A stretch of 64,000 bases of DNA, from contig NZ_JABAHI010000007.1 in assembly GCF_012584445.1 (NCBI RefSeq), positions 39,350-103,349 of the forward strand, in the 5' to 3' direction. Origin of the DNA: Olsenella sp. KGMB02461 (GTDB taxonomy: Bacteria > Actinomycetota > Coriobacteriia > Coriobacteriales > Atopobiaceae). Positions within the stretch are counted from its first letter, which is position 1. The number at the start of each line of letters is the position of its first letter. Both the position numbers and the translations under genes were made by a program. This document shows, piece after piece, positions 54,779 to 64,000 of the stretch. The notes beneath the pieces were generated by a model. That model saw nothing but the letters and a program-made list of their open reading frames with translations. It did not search any database and had not been told where the DNA came from.

Positions 54779-56077
54779 CTACACCACCTGGAAGATGAAA
54801 AAGTCCAGGTAGTGGGTCTCGGGGATGCCCCAGACAATGGGATGGTCCGGGGCCTGCTGGCGCTCCTCCACCTGCCGCAGCTGCACATGGGCGTCGTGGG
54901 CGGCTTGGGCGATGGCGGCCTTGAGGTGCTCGGCGTCCATGAAGTGGGAGCAGCTGCAGGTGGCCAGGTAGCCGCCCCGAGGCAGCAGGCGCATGGCTTG
55001 ATTGTTGATCTCCCGATAGCCTCGGGCCGCGCTTCCCCGCGTGCTGCGGCTCTTGGTGAACGCCGGGGGATCCAGCACGATGAGGTCAAAGGGACCGCCC
55101 TGGTCTTTGAGGAAGCGTTTGTCGGCAAGGAGGGCGTCCAAGTACTCGAACACATTGGCACAGGTAAATGCCATGGTTGCATCTAATCCGTTGAGACGCG
55201 CATTGGCGGCAGCCAGGTCGCAGGCGGTCTGGGAGATGTCGACGCACCTCGTGAAGGCGGCGCCACCTGCAGCGGCGTTGAGGCCAAAGGGCCCCACGTG
55301 GCTGAAGCAGTCCAGGACGCGCTTGCCGGCGGCAAGGTCGCGGACGGCTCGGCGATTGTACTTTTGATCCAGGAAGAAGCCTGTTTTTTGCGAATGGGCC
55401 AGATCCAGCGCGTAAGCGATGCCGTTCTCGTGGGCGACGACCTGGGGAGACTCCGGCACGCTCACCTGGCCGTCCCAGCCGCCGCCGTCCCAAAATCCCT
55501 GGTAGCTGGGCAAGCCCTCCAACCTGCGGGTCTTGCCGTCGTTGCGCTCGAAGATTGCGCGGATGTCCTGGCCGTCGGCGCGGAGCACGTCCAACAAGGC
55601 ACCGTATACCTGCGGACGCAGCCGCTCCATGCCCACGGTGCCCACCTGGCTCACCAGCACGTCCTCATAGCGGTCCACCACCAGGCCGGGAAAGCCGTCG
55701 GCTTCCGAGAAGACCACCCTGCAGCAGCAGGTATCCGACTCGCAGCCCGGGAGCGCCCTGTGCCCCATGGTCGTCTTGCGGTACTCCCAGGCCCAGGCGG
55801 CCTTGCGGTGCCAAAAGGCGTCATCGAAGCGGTCGTTGGCGTTGCGCGAGATCAGGCGCACTCGGATCTTCGATTCTGCCGACAAGAGCCCCGTCCCCTG
55901 GTAGGTGCCGTTCTTCTCAAGGACATCAACCACACAACCGTTCTCCACCGGCGTGCCATCAGGCCCGGGCTCCAGCGCCAGCACCTCGCCCGCGAACACC
56001 CAAGGGTGGCCGGTGGCCAGCGCTCGGGCGGCTTTCTTGGTGACGATGGCGCGCGCATAGGGACGCTGCTGCTTCAT
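54779..56077 (-). CDS. Class I SAM-dependent rRNA methyltransferase, RlmI-like
   Basis: Methylates a cytosine in 23S rRNA in characterised relatives. The 432 residues start with a PUA domain (AIVTKKAARALATGHPWVFA), followed by an RMT region, the SAM-binding VLDCFSHVGPFGLNAAAGGA, CVDISQTACDLAAANARLNG, and the catalytic FDLIVLDPPAFTKSR. The end SHFMDAEHLKAAIAQAAHDA and HYLDFFIFQV match RlmI/YccW. ATG 56077 follows AGGAGAGG. The family can also include m5C methyltransferases of other targets, so the exact base is inferred. Confidence 0.9.
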   Translation of the reverse strand: MKQQRPYARAIVTKKAARALATGHPWVFAGEVLALEPGPDGTPVENGCVVDVLEKNGTYQGTGLLSAESKIRVRLISRNANDRFDDAFWHRKAAWAWEYRKTTMGHRALPGCESDTCCCRVVFSEADGFPGLVVDRYEDVLVSQVGTVGMERLRPQVYGALLDVLRADGQDIRAIFERNDGKTRRLEGLPSYQGFWDGGGWDGQVSVPESPQVVAHENGIAYALDLAHSQKTGFFLDQKYNRRAVRDLAAGKRVLDCFSHVGPFGLNAAAGGAAFTRCVDISQTACDLAAANARLNGLDATMAFTCANVFEYLDALLADKRFLKDQGGPFDLIVLDPPAFTKSRSTRGSAARGYREINNQAMRLLPRGGYLATCSCSHFMDAEHLKAAIAQAAHDAHVQLRQVEERQQAPDHPIVWGIPETHYLDFFIFQVV

Positions 56078-56211
56078 GGGATGCCTCTCCTGATATTGTT
56101 GCTAGTTTGATCTATGCCTCTTAGCGGTGGTTCCGCCTGCGCCTCTTGGCGCCAGGTTCGCTTGAGCTCCCGGCCCGCTCGTGCCGACCGCTCCGCCTGC
56201 CGCTGCTCGCC

Positions 56212-57747
<1,536 letters not shown>

Positions 57748-58342
57748 GGGAACTCTTTTCTTTGTGACTACGTGCAAGTATCCCCCATGACGCGGCCTGA
57801 TGCACAGTGGGAGCCCACGGGCAGCCGAAGCCCATAGGCGTTGCGGAATGCTTCGACTACGGACGGCATGCTTTGCCACTCGAATCGACTGATCACTCGC
57901 TTTGAAAGACGAAACATGTTTGGCAGAAAGATCCACTAAGCGATGGCTTTTAGCCCTGGCACGAGAGGCCACTAGCGAGCAGAAATCCTGCCACGAAACG
58001 CGCTGAACGAGCAGATTTGGGGCTGGATCTGCTCGTTTCTGTCCTCTTGTGCCAGAAACGCTGCCGGAAAGACGACCCTCATGCCAACGGGAAAATGGAT
58101 CTGCCGGAAAGTAGGCTCTCGTGCCAACCTATACAACAAATGATGGATATGCTCGTTTGGCACGAAGCGTCGGTAGGATCTGGAAATCCTGCCAGATAAA
58201 AGCCGTAGGGTATGGATTCGCCCAAATCCATACCCTAGTGGCCTCTCGATCCACTTTTGCCATACCCTAGCGGACCCTCATGCCAACCGCATTCGATTCA
58301 AAATATCATTGTCCCTACAAGATATCAGCATCCAAGCGCCCA
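57748..58342. repeat. Palindrome-rich gap upstream of the helicase gene
   Basis: GAGAGGCCACTAG (57963-57975) and CTAGTGGCCTCTC (58235-58247) are 13-bp inverted ends around a region with two further hairpins: AACGAGCAGAT (58006-58016)/ATCTGCTCGTT (58027-58037) and TAGGGTATGGATT (58206-58218)/AATCCATACCCTA (58225-58237). TGCCGGAAA and TTGGCAC words recur. No gene supported. Confidence 0.65.
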
Positions 58343-58810
58343 TTACTCCAGAGACTGAGGAGGCTCCATTGCATCCAGATGGGTCTGAAGATCTATGGCG
58401 CAGATGCGCGTAGCTGCAGGATAGGGCTCATCGTTGCGGTCATCGTAGTAGTCGACCTCCACTAATGCCCAGCTCAGAGGCTCAAGGCTCTCGAGCTCAA
58501 CAGGATTGCCGCGCGCATCGGTGATCTGAGTGTTCTCATTCACCAAAAAGACTTCGAATGCCTTGGCACCCTCGGGCAACTGCTGTCGGGTAAGCACGCC
58601 AGGGTCCTCCAGTACGATGCGCCCATAGCCCGCCTGAGTCACACGGCCCTTGTGTTGGGCAAAGCCTCCGGTGAACTCATTGGCCGGCGAGTTGGTAGCC
58701 GGAATGAAGGAAGGAGCGGCCCATGCAATTGTTCCAAGACCTACAAAGAGGAGCAGCAATGCCACAAATGCCAGAAAGCGCCTTGAGAGCTTGAAATTCT
58801 GTGGTTTCAT
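58343..58810 (-). CDS. Secreted or membrane-anchored protein, unknown function
   Basis: A 155-residue protein from ATG 58810, after GAGAGGAG. The N-terminal hydrophobic segment (FLAFVALLLLFVGLGTIAWA) is a signal peptide or anchor with AWA as possible cleavage site. The exported part looks beta-rich (GYGRIVLEDPGVLTRQQ, AFEVFLVNENTQITDARG, SWALVEVDYYDDRND), resembling a small OB- or DUF-type fold. It is alone on minus. Function unknown. Confidence 0.75.
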   Translation of the reverse strand: MKPQNFKLSRRFLAFVALLLLFVGLGTIAWAAPSFIPATNSPANEFTGGFAQHKGRVTQAGYGRIVLEDPGVLTRQQLPEGAKAFEVFLVNENTQITDARGNPVELESLEPLSWALVEVDYYDDRNDEPYPAATRICAIDLQTHLDAMEPPQSLE

Positions 58811-59229
58811 AAGGAATGCTCCTCTCATTACACATCGGTACCAGCAACTATAAGCTCATAGCTTTCCACATATAATCCCCTATTAAATTATTGCTGATTG
58901 CTATTTCTATTATGGAACATTCCATTCCAGCGGTAGGTTTTTCGCCCTTACTGGTCTATAAACTTATGCTCTGCATTTATTCATAATTGAACTGCTGCTC
59001 CATAGTCTCAGCCTCAACCTGCAGTTCAGCCAGCAGCGTCCCAACGCCCCCTAGCTTCTCAGCGCACCAGCACTGCCACCCTCCGCGCCCCGATACGGCA
59101 AATCAGCAGCGCTCCACCCATGCGGCAGTTTAGCTCAGCCCTCTCCCCACTCCCTAGCTCGCCCCTCGTCCGCACTGCTAGAATGGGAGTTCGTCTGAAA
59201 CTCACCGAAAAACCCCTCAAGGACACCCC
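58811..59229. other. Divergent gap before metA
   Basis: 419 bp. ATGGAA-CA-TTCCAT (58912-58925) is a short palindrome that may be an operator. The half nearest to metA is GC-rich and without hairpins; I see no SAM riboswitch or T-box. Confidence 0.4.
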
Positions 59230-60204
59230 ATGCCCATCAAAGTCGCCGACGGCCTGCCGGCCAAAGAGATACTGCATCAAGAACGCATCTTCGCGCTGGA
59301 AGAGGAGGCGGCCTCCAAGCAGGATATCCGCCCGCTGCGGGTGGTGATCTTGAACCTCATGCCCACCAAGATCGAGACCGAGACCCAGATCCTGCGCCTC
59401 ATCTCCAAGAGCCCGCTGCAGGTGGACGTAGACTTCATGCGCGTCTCCAGCCACGAGTCCACCCATGTGAGCCAGGACCATCTTGTCAAATTCTACGAAC
59501 CGTTCGACAGTTTTCGCGATCAATACTACGACGGTTTGGTGATCACCGGCGCCCCGGTGGAGCAGATGCCCTTCGAAGAGGTGGACTACTGGGACGAGCT
59601 CTGCGACATCATGGACTGGGCACAAACCCACGTCTTTTCCACCATGTATCTCTGCTGGGGGGCCATGGCGGGCCTCTATCACCTGCACAACATCCCCAAG
59701 CGCCTGCTAGGGTCCAAGCTCTTTGGCGTCTTCCCTCAACGTCTTTGCGATGAGTACAACTTTTTAACCAACGGCTTCGACGAGGTGCACAACATGCCCC
59801 ACTCGCGCCACGCCGCGAGCGACCCCAACGCCATCGAAGCCGACCCGTCGCTCCAGGTCCTCTCCCGCGGCTTCACCTCCGGCCCCGCACTGGTGGCCAC
59901 ACGTCACTTCTTCGAGGTCTACGTCCAGGGCCACTTCGAGTACGGTCGTGACACCCTGGCCGGCGAATACTGGCGCGACTTCAAAGCCGGCCTGCCCATC
60001 CAGCTGCCGGAAAATTACTTCCCCGACGACGACCCCGAGCGCCAGCCCCTCTTCACCTGGCGCGCCCACGCGAACCTCCTCTGGCGCAACTGGCTCAACT
60101 ACGTCTACCAGATGACCCCCTACGACCCCGCGCAAATCCCCGAGGTCAAAGCGCAGCTGGCCGCTCAAATCCCCGACACGGACGGCACCCCCAACAAGTT
60201 CTAG
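59230..60204 (+). CDS. metA: Homoserine O-acetyltransferase, MetA type
   Basis: Activates homoserine for methionine synthesis. The 324 residues have the full MetA fold: LNLMPTKIETETQILRLISK, VITGAPVEQMPFEEVDYWDE, and MYLCWGAMAGLYHL with the catalytic Cys142, then HSRHAAS and ATRHFFEVYVQGHFEY with the later His and Glu. Residue 111 is Glu, which in the MetA family marks acetyl-CoA use (Gly111 marks succinyl-CoA). This fits metY at 33927, which uses the acetyl ester. ATG 59230 follows AAGGA. Confidence 0.94.
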   Translation: MPIKVADGLPAKEILHQERIFALEEEAASKQDIRPLRVVILNLMPTKIETETQILRLISKSPLQVDVDFMRVSSHESTHVSQDHLVKFYEPFDSFRDQYYDGLVITGAPVEQMPFEEVDYWDELCDIMDWAQTHVFSTMYLCWGAMAGLYHLHNIPKRLLGSKLFGVFPQRLCDEYNFLTNGFDEVHNMPHSRHAASDPNAIEADPSLQVLSRGFTSGPALVATRHFFEVYVQGHFEYGRDTLAGEYWRDFKAGLPIQLPENYFPDDDPERQPLFTWRAHANLLWRNWLNYVYQMTPYDPAQIPEVKAQLAAQIPDTDGTPNKF

Positions 60205-60269
60205 CTGCAAAGAAACCCGCGCGCCCACAGGCTGGTGCCCCCTCCTCACTCCATCACGCCACATAAGAT

Positions 60270-60312
60270 AACGCCCCAGCCGAGAAGGACTTCCCTTCCC
60301 TGCTGGGGCGTT
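60270..60312. terminator. Terminator between metA and the aldolase gene
   Basis: AACGCCCCAGC / GCTGGGGCGTT, 11-bp arms between convergent genes. T content is modest on both sides, so it may work as a bidirectional but weak terminator. Confidence 0.7.
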
Positions 60313-60353
60313 CATCATAGTTGCGCTGCCTGCCCGCGCGTAGCCGCTACTCC

Positions 60354-61019
60354 CTAGCGCAGCGTGCGCTTGCCAAAGGCGTGCTCCCAGTTGTCGTTGA
60401 ACACGTCGCGTGCGGCTATGGTGCCCGGCTGGTCGATCATCGAGTAGACCAGCGGCACCGGCAGCGTCACGGCATCGATGCCGTGGGCGATGAGCTGGTT
60501 GATCTGCCAGGCGTTCTTGAGGGATGCGCCCATGACCTTGGTGGGCAGACCGGCAGCGTCCAGCATGGTCTGCAGAAGCACCGTCTCCTCGACGCCGTCC
60601 CCCTGATTGGACATACGGTTAATATAGATCGCCAGGTAGTCGGCACCGTTTTTAGCGGACATAAAGCCCTGGCTGGCCGAGCTGATAGCCGTGCACAGCA
60701 CATGGATCCCCTCGGCCACGCAATCCTTCACCGCTCTAAGACCGTCATGGGTGGCAGGGATCTTGGCGAAGATGTTGTCCTCGCGCAACGACGCGATGTA
60801 GCGCGCTTCCTCCATGATGCCCTCGTAGTCGGTGGAGATCACCTGGAAGAACACCTTTTGCTCCGGCTCGAGCAGCGCAAAGAGCGAATCTCTCACCTCG
60901 TCAAAGGTCTTGCCGCTCTGGGCGATGATGGTGGGGTTGGTGGTCACGCCATCCACCGAAAGCATCGCTCCCAGCTTCTTAATCTCATCAAGGTCTGCAG
61001 TATCCAGAATCAGCTCCAT
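60354..61019 (-). CDS. Fructose-6-phosphate aldolase/transaldolase (FSA/TalC type)
   Basis: Small class I aldolase of 221 residues, member of the transaldolase family. MELILDTADLDEIKKLGAML, VDGVTTNPTIIAQ, the Schiff-base lysine in NIFAKIPATHDGLRA, and VMGASLKNAWQINQL match FSA/TalC. ATG 61019 follows GGGGAAGGGGAG. It is likely a transaldolase or fructose-6-phosphate aldolase of the pentose pathway; the residues that separate the two activities are not certain by eye. Confidence 0.9.
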   Translation of the reverse strand: MELILDTADLDEIKKLGAMLSVDGVTTNPTIIAQSGKTFDEVRDSLFALLEPEQKVFFQVISTDYEGIMEEARYIASLREDNIFAKIPATHDGLRAVKDCVAEGIHVLCTAISSASQGFMSAKNGADYLAIYINRMSNQGDGVEETVLLQTMLDAAGLPTKVMGASLKNAWQINQLIAHGIDAVTLPVPLVYSMIDQPGTIAARDVFNDNWEHAFGKRTLR

Positions 61020-61161
61020 AATCGCTCCCCTTCCCCACACGCACGCCAACCCGCCCACAGACGACCAAGCGCGCCCATCTCTCTTCAACACACTCCCCTA
61101 TTATGGACCTCTATCGATATATGGGGGCCCAAAAGCCACCGTTTCTTGGCCTCTACCAAGC

Positions 61162-61419
61162 TCACAACCCCAATAGGCTACCGATAAACCCCAGCCATCC
61201 CACTAGCAGCACCAACGCGATGCCCTCTATCACCCGAGCGAGGATTCGCCCCGACCCAATGGGCGTCTCCCGCGCGCTCACATCCATCGCCGCCACCCAC
61301 GCGCCAAGACCCAAGGCAACCAACAGACGAGACGGCCACGGAGCCCGAATGAGAAAACCCATCGCAAGAGCCACACTGGACAGCAATAGCAAGTTCCTTA
61401 CCGGTGCCGAGAAGTTCAT
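61162..61419 (-). CDS. Small membrane protein, 85 residues
   Basis: Starts ATG 61419 after AAGGGAGGAG. Three hydrophobic stretches (LLLLSSVALAMGFLI, LLVALGLGAWVAAMDV, GIALVLLVGWLGFIGSLLGL) suggest two or three membrane helices. No known motif. It lies upstream of the aldolase gene on the same strand, 140 bp away. Confidence 0.6.
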   Translation of the reverse strand: MNFSAPVRNLLLLSSVALAMGFLIRAPWPSRLLVALGLGAWVAAMDVSARETPIGSGRILARVIEGIALVLLVGWLGFIGSLLGL

Positions 61420-61564
61420 GGCTCCTCCCTTGCAGGTCAACCGTAGTGCCCAGATGACAAACCTAGACACACCTCAAACGCTTCTATGGGCGACCCTTCT
61501 AAAGGGGCTTTTAAAGGCCTCTTCGTAGCTCCTTTACTGTTTGAACTATTGTACTCCTTTAAAA

Positions 61565-61594
61565 AGGGCGGCTCACGCACAATCGTGAGCCGCC
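61565..61594 (-). terminator. Intrinsic terminator of the 61.6-kb gene
   Basis: GGGCGGCTCACG / CGTGAGCCGCCC, 12-bp arms, followed on minus by TTTTTAAA. It lies about 50 bp after the stop of the gene at 61644. Confidence 0.88.
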
Positions 61595-61643
61595 CTAGCA
61601 ACGGGGGTCTAGCCAATGCCAGCTAGCACAGGTATCACAGTCT

Positions 61644-62177
61644 CTACACGATGCTCAGCAAAGACTGCAGCTCCTCTGGAGAGGTGAACTTGCGCGCCCT
61701 AGAGGAGTTGGGAAAGAGCACTTCTCCCTCCCAGGTCACCTGGTCTTGCAAGCGCCCGTGAGACTGAGATGAGTCCTCCTGCTTTTGGCTCTTGTACTGA
61801 GTAGTACGGACCAACAAGCGAGGGATGAACTCGCTTTTCTCAGGAAAGTCCTGCATCTCAAAACCGTAGTCCAAGTTCTCGACGATGTTTTGGACGCTGT
61901 CCATGAGGGGCATGCCAGGGGTAGCAGCCACAAGGCCGCTCTCGCTGTTGAACAGATGGCCGTCGCCCACATAGACGGAGCGGATCTTCTCGCGACGGTT
62001 GCTCTCCACCTTGCCGATGGCAAGCACCGAGACAACGATGGCAACCCACCAGATGACAGAGACCACCAGGTCGAGGGGGGAGTCGATCTGGTTGAAGCCC
62101 AGGAAGAACCAGAGTCCTAGCAGGAACACCGACACCACTGCGGCGATAGTGAGGACAACGATGTTGCTCTTTTTCAT
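61644..62177 (-). CDS. Membrane protein downstream of the adhesin, unknown function
   Basis: A 177-residue protein from ATG 62177 with two N-terminal membrane helices (IVVLTIAAVVSVFLLGLWFF and LDLVVSVIWWVAIVVSVLAI) and a cytoplasmic or external domain of about 115 residues (KIRSVYVGDGHLFNSESGLV, FIPRLLVRTTQY, GEVLFPNSSRARKFTSPEEL). It follows the adhesin gene by 24 bp, so they share a transcript. I do not recognise the family; it may help in adhesin display. Confidence 0.72.
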   Translation of the reverse strand: MKKSNIVVLTIAAVVSVFLLGLWFFLGFNQIDSPLDLVVSVIWWVAIVVSVLAIGKVESNRREKIRSVYVGDGHLFNSESGLVAATPGMPLMDSVQNIVENLDYGFEMQDFPEKSEFIPRLLVRTTQYKSQKQEDSSQSHGRLQDQVTWEGEVLFPNSSRARKFTSPEELQSLLSIV

Positions 62178-62201
62178 GAGTCTATTCCCTCTCCTTCTCT
62201 A

Positions 62202-64000
62202 TTACCCGATGGTGGGGGTCATGCCGGAGGTCTCAGGGTAATCCTCGGCATCGGTGCCTTCACCGGTGAAGTCATCCTCGCGCCCCTTGAGCTTGTTGGT
62301 GAAGCTCATGCGGCGCACAGCCACTGCGGCAGCATAGATGAGGGTGAGCACGATGCCTGCGATCATCACCATGTGGACCCAGCACTCTTGCTCGTGCTCG
62401 GGGGCAGCTGCCATAGGCACCGCGTCATCGGCGATGATGGTCTCCTCAGGCTCCGCCGCAGGAGTCTCAGCGAGAGGCGTAGGGGCATCATCGATAGCTA
62501 CCACAGCTGCGGGACCGCCACCAGGGGCGGCAGGACCAGCAGGAGCTGCCGGGCCAGCGGGCGTGATGCCCGGAGTTGCAGGCGTAGTGGGAGCCGGGAA
62601 GACCGGTGCCGGCAGCGCGGTAATAGTGAAGGTACCAGTCTGGACATTCACTACGTAGTTGGGGTTAGCAGTAAATGTGGCAGAGAGGACGTTGGGATAC
62701 GTGCCCACTGCCTCGGCATCGTTTGTGCGGTAGTAACGCACGACGCCTAGATCGTTCTCATTGACGAGACCGGATACCGCGCCTAGGAAGACGGGGTCTG
62801 CCTGTCCCACCACCTTGGTGGCATCTCCAACGGTGATGGTCACAGGAGCCGGGGTAATGGTAACCGTGGCACGCACTACAGGAGTGGTGTCGTAGTTGGC
62901 CGCGTTGGCACGCACCCATACCGGATAAGTACCGGCGTTGGTGAAGGAGGGCACCTCAGAAGTCCAGGTGGTTCCATCGAACGAATACTCGAAGGTGGAG
63001 CCTGCCACCGCTGCCGTAGCAGTAATGGTGGAAGCAGTACCGTCATACATCTTGGTAGTGCCCTGAGCGCCTGCCAGGTTCACATCGGTGACAATGTTGG
63101 TGCCGGCAGTGGCGATGGTGAAGGTACCAGGTGCATAAGTTACAACGTAGTTGCCCTGATCCTCTGCACCTGAAGCAGTGATTGCATAGCTACCAGCATT
63201 TTCGCCAGCCTCACGAGAGACGCTATACTCAACCCTCTCATTGCCCACGAGACCAGAGTTCACATTACCTTCAATGGTGCCAGGAGTAGCAGTGAGCTCA
63301 GGATCCTCGTCGCCATAAGTCTTGCCAGTATCATTTGCGGTTACGAGAACCGGTCGAGGTGCAATGGTGAAGGTCCTAACAACCTCGCCACCGTAATTGT
63401 TGATGCCAGTGACAACTACGGTTGCAGTACCAGCGTTGACGTTGTTCTCCCAACGGAGTTCATAGTCCGTACCTTCGTCGAGCGCATTGCCGTCTTTATC
63501 AGTAACAGCAGGCTTTTGCTCTTGTTCGTATCCGTTGTATACCGTGTCCTCAGGATCGCCTACTTGGACTCCGTTGTAAACGGGCCTGTCGGGATCTTTC
63601 GGATCAGGATCAGTGGGATCGTCAGGATCAATGCTCTGCCTATAAACCGTGAGCTCACCCATTACTTGCTTAATCTCGTAGTTACCAGCCAAAGTGTTTG
63701 AGGCCCTGGAGGTGCTATTGAGCGTGTATGTGAAGTCGTTCTTTGAAGTTCCTACGCTCGTTTGGCTACCGGTAACTGTATAGGTGGCACCTTCACCATT
63801 AGCAAATACGTCTCCAGAGACAGTAACTGTATTGTTCGTAAGCTCGGTACCGTCATAGATCTTGGAGTCTGAAGCGGAGGTGAGGGTGACGGCGCGCTTG
63901 TTGATGGTCAGAGAGCCCTCGGTCACCTTGACCTTGAACTGATCGGTGACCACGTTGCCGGCGGCGTCCTTGACCACAGCGGTGCCCTCGACAGGGATGG
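62202..64000 (-). CDS. Large cell-surface adhesin with MBG-type repeats (partial, N-terminus outside window)
   Basis: The visible 599 C-terminal residues contain at least four immunoglobulin-like MBG repeats. Repeat signatures: AVTLTSASDSKIYDGTELTN, RPVLVTANDTGKTYGDEDPE, GTTKMYDGTASTITATAAVA and ITVGDATKVVGQADPVF, with a linker PVYNGVQVGDPEDTVYNG between. A Pro/Ala/Gly-rich wall-spanning region (PTTPATPGITPAGPAAPAGP) follows, then a membrane helix (HMVMIAGIVLTLIYAAAVAV) and a charged tail. No LPXTG is seen, so it is held by the membrane helix. The frame is open through base 64000. Likely an adhesin or mucin/matrix binder. Confidence 0.88.
   Translation of the reverse strand, partial: IPVEGTAVVKDAAGNVVTDQFKVKVTEGSLTINKRAVTLTSASDSKIYDGTELTNNTVTVSGDVFANGEGATYTVTGSQTSVGTSKNDFTYTLNSTSRASNTLAGNYEIKQVMGELTVYRQSIDPDDPTDPDPKDPDRPVYNGVQVGDPEDTVYNGYEQEQKPAVTDKDGNALDEGTDYELRWENNVNAGTATVVVTGINNYGGEVVRTFTIAPRPVLVTANDTGKTYGDEDPELTATPGTIEGNVNSGLVGNERVEYSVSREAGENAGSYAITASGAEDQGNYVVTYAPGTFTIATAGTNIVTDVNLAGAQGTTKMYDGTASTITATAAVAGSTFEYSFDGTTWTSEVPSFTNAGTYPVWVRANAANYDTTPVVRATVTITPAPVTITVGDATKVVGQADPVFLGAVSGLVNENDLGVVRYYRTNDAEAVGTYPNVLSATFTANPNYVVNVQTGTFTITALPAPVFPAPTTPATPGITPAGPAAPAGPAAPGGGPAAVVAIDDAPTPLAETPAAEPEETIIADDAVPMAAAPEHEQECWVHMVMIAGIVLTLIYAAAVAVRRMSFTNKLKGREDDFTGEGTDAEDYPETSGMTPTIG

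Noticed and set aside
58811..59229. SAM riboswitch or T-box upstream of metA
   Set aside because: No matching core motifs or terminator hairpin were found in the 419-bp leader.

Overview
The window reads as a chromosome segment of a fermentative, anaerobic, high-GC Gram-positive, most likely class Coriobacteriia (Olsenella/Collinsella/Atopobiaceae-like). This is inferred from the actinobacterial dnaK-grpE-dnaJ-hspR heat-shock order, two mannose-family PTS loci with GntR/HutC regulators, an [FeFe]-hydrogenase, and high-GC codon use broken by a few AT-richer islands. Genus and species cannot be fixed from sequence reading alone.

Layout. 1-5.8 kb (minus): a PTS operon (two SIS-domain sugar-phosphate enzymes, EIIA, EIIB, partial EIIC) resembling the fructoselysine/glucoselysine (frl/gfr) type, with two GntR regulators and a small conserved-looking protein; a divergent HAD phosphatase follows. 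6.7-11 kb: tilS-hpt-ftsH, with a divergent metallo-beta-lactamase-fold hydrolase. 12-22.3 kb: a second sugar locus, with RmlD-like reductase, phosphomannose isomerase-like protein and deoC on minus, and PTS EIIA-B-C-D, manA, an RPE/AlsE-like epimerase and two HutC regulators on plus. 22.5-25.8 kb: a tail-anchored protein, a zinc-ribbon/PASTA membrane protein and a RelBE-type toxin-antitoxin pair. 26-33 kb: heat-shock cluster dnaK-grpE-dnaJ-hspR-clpB. 33.5-35.2 kb: ferredoxin and metY. 35.4-36.8 kb: two small unknown genes behind a cluster of palindromic 11-mers. 36.8-40.5 kb: [FeFe]-hydrogenase and a GltD-like flavoprotein partner. 41-47.6 kb: zinc ribbon protein, membrane proteins, asnS, a YfcE-type phosphodiesterase, lemA, tRNA-Ser and tadA. 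47.6-51.1 kb: two surface DUF4430 (transcobalamin-like) proteins behind a cobalamin riboswitch. 51.7-54.4 kb: an AT-richer island with a two-component system and two paralogous small secreted proteins. 54.8-64 kb: RlmI-like methyltransferase, DEAD-box helicase, metA, a transaldolase-like FSA, small membrane proteins and a partial MBG-domain cell-wall adhesin.

How it fits together: the window describes a sugar- and amine-conjugate-fermenting gut or oral commensal that disposes of reductant as hydrogen, makes methionine by the O-acetylhomoserine route (metA with Glu111, plus metY) and appears to scavenge corrinoids at its surface. The best candidates for something undescribed are (i) the secreted-pair plus two-component island with an 11-bp tandem repeat in its promoter, (ii) the CTACTTAGTAG operator-like cluster with its two unknown small genes, (iii) the riboswitch-controlled DUF4430 pair, and (iv) a family of perfect palindromes and short shared words that fills the larger intergenic gaps.
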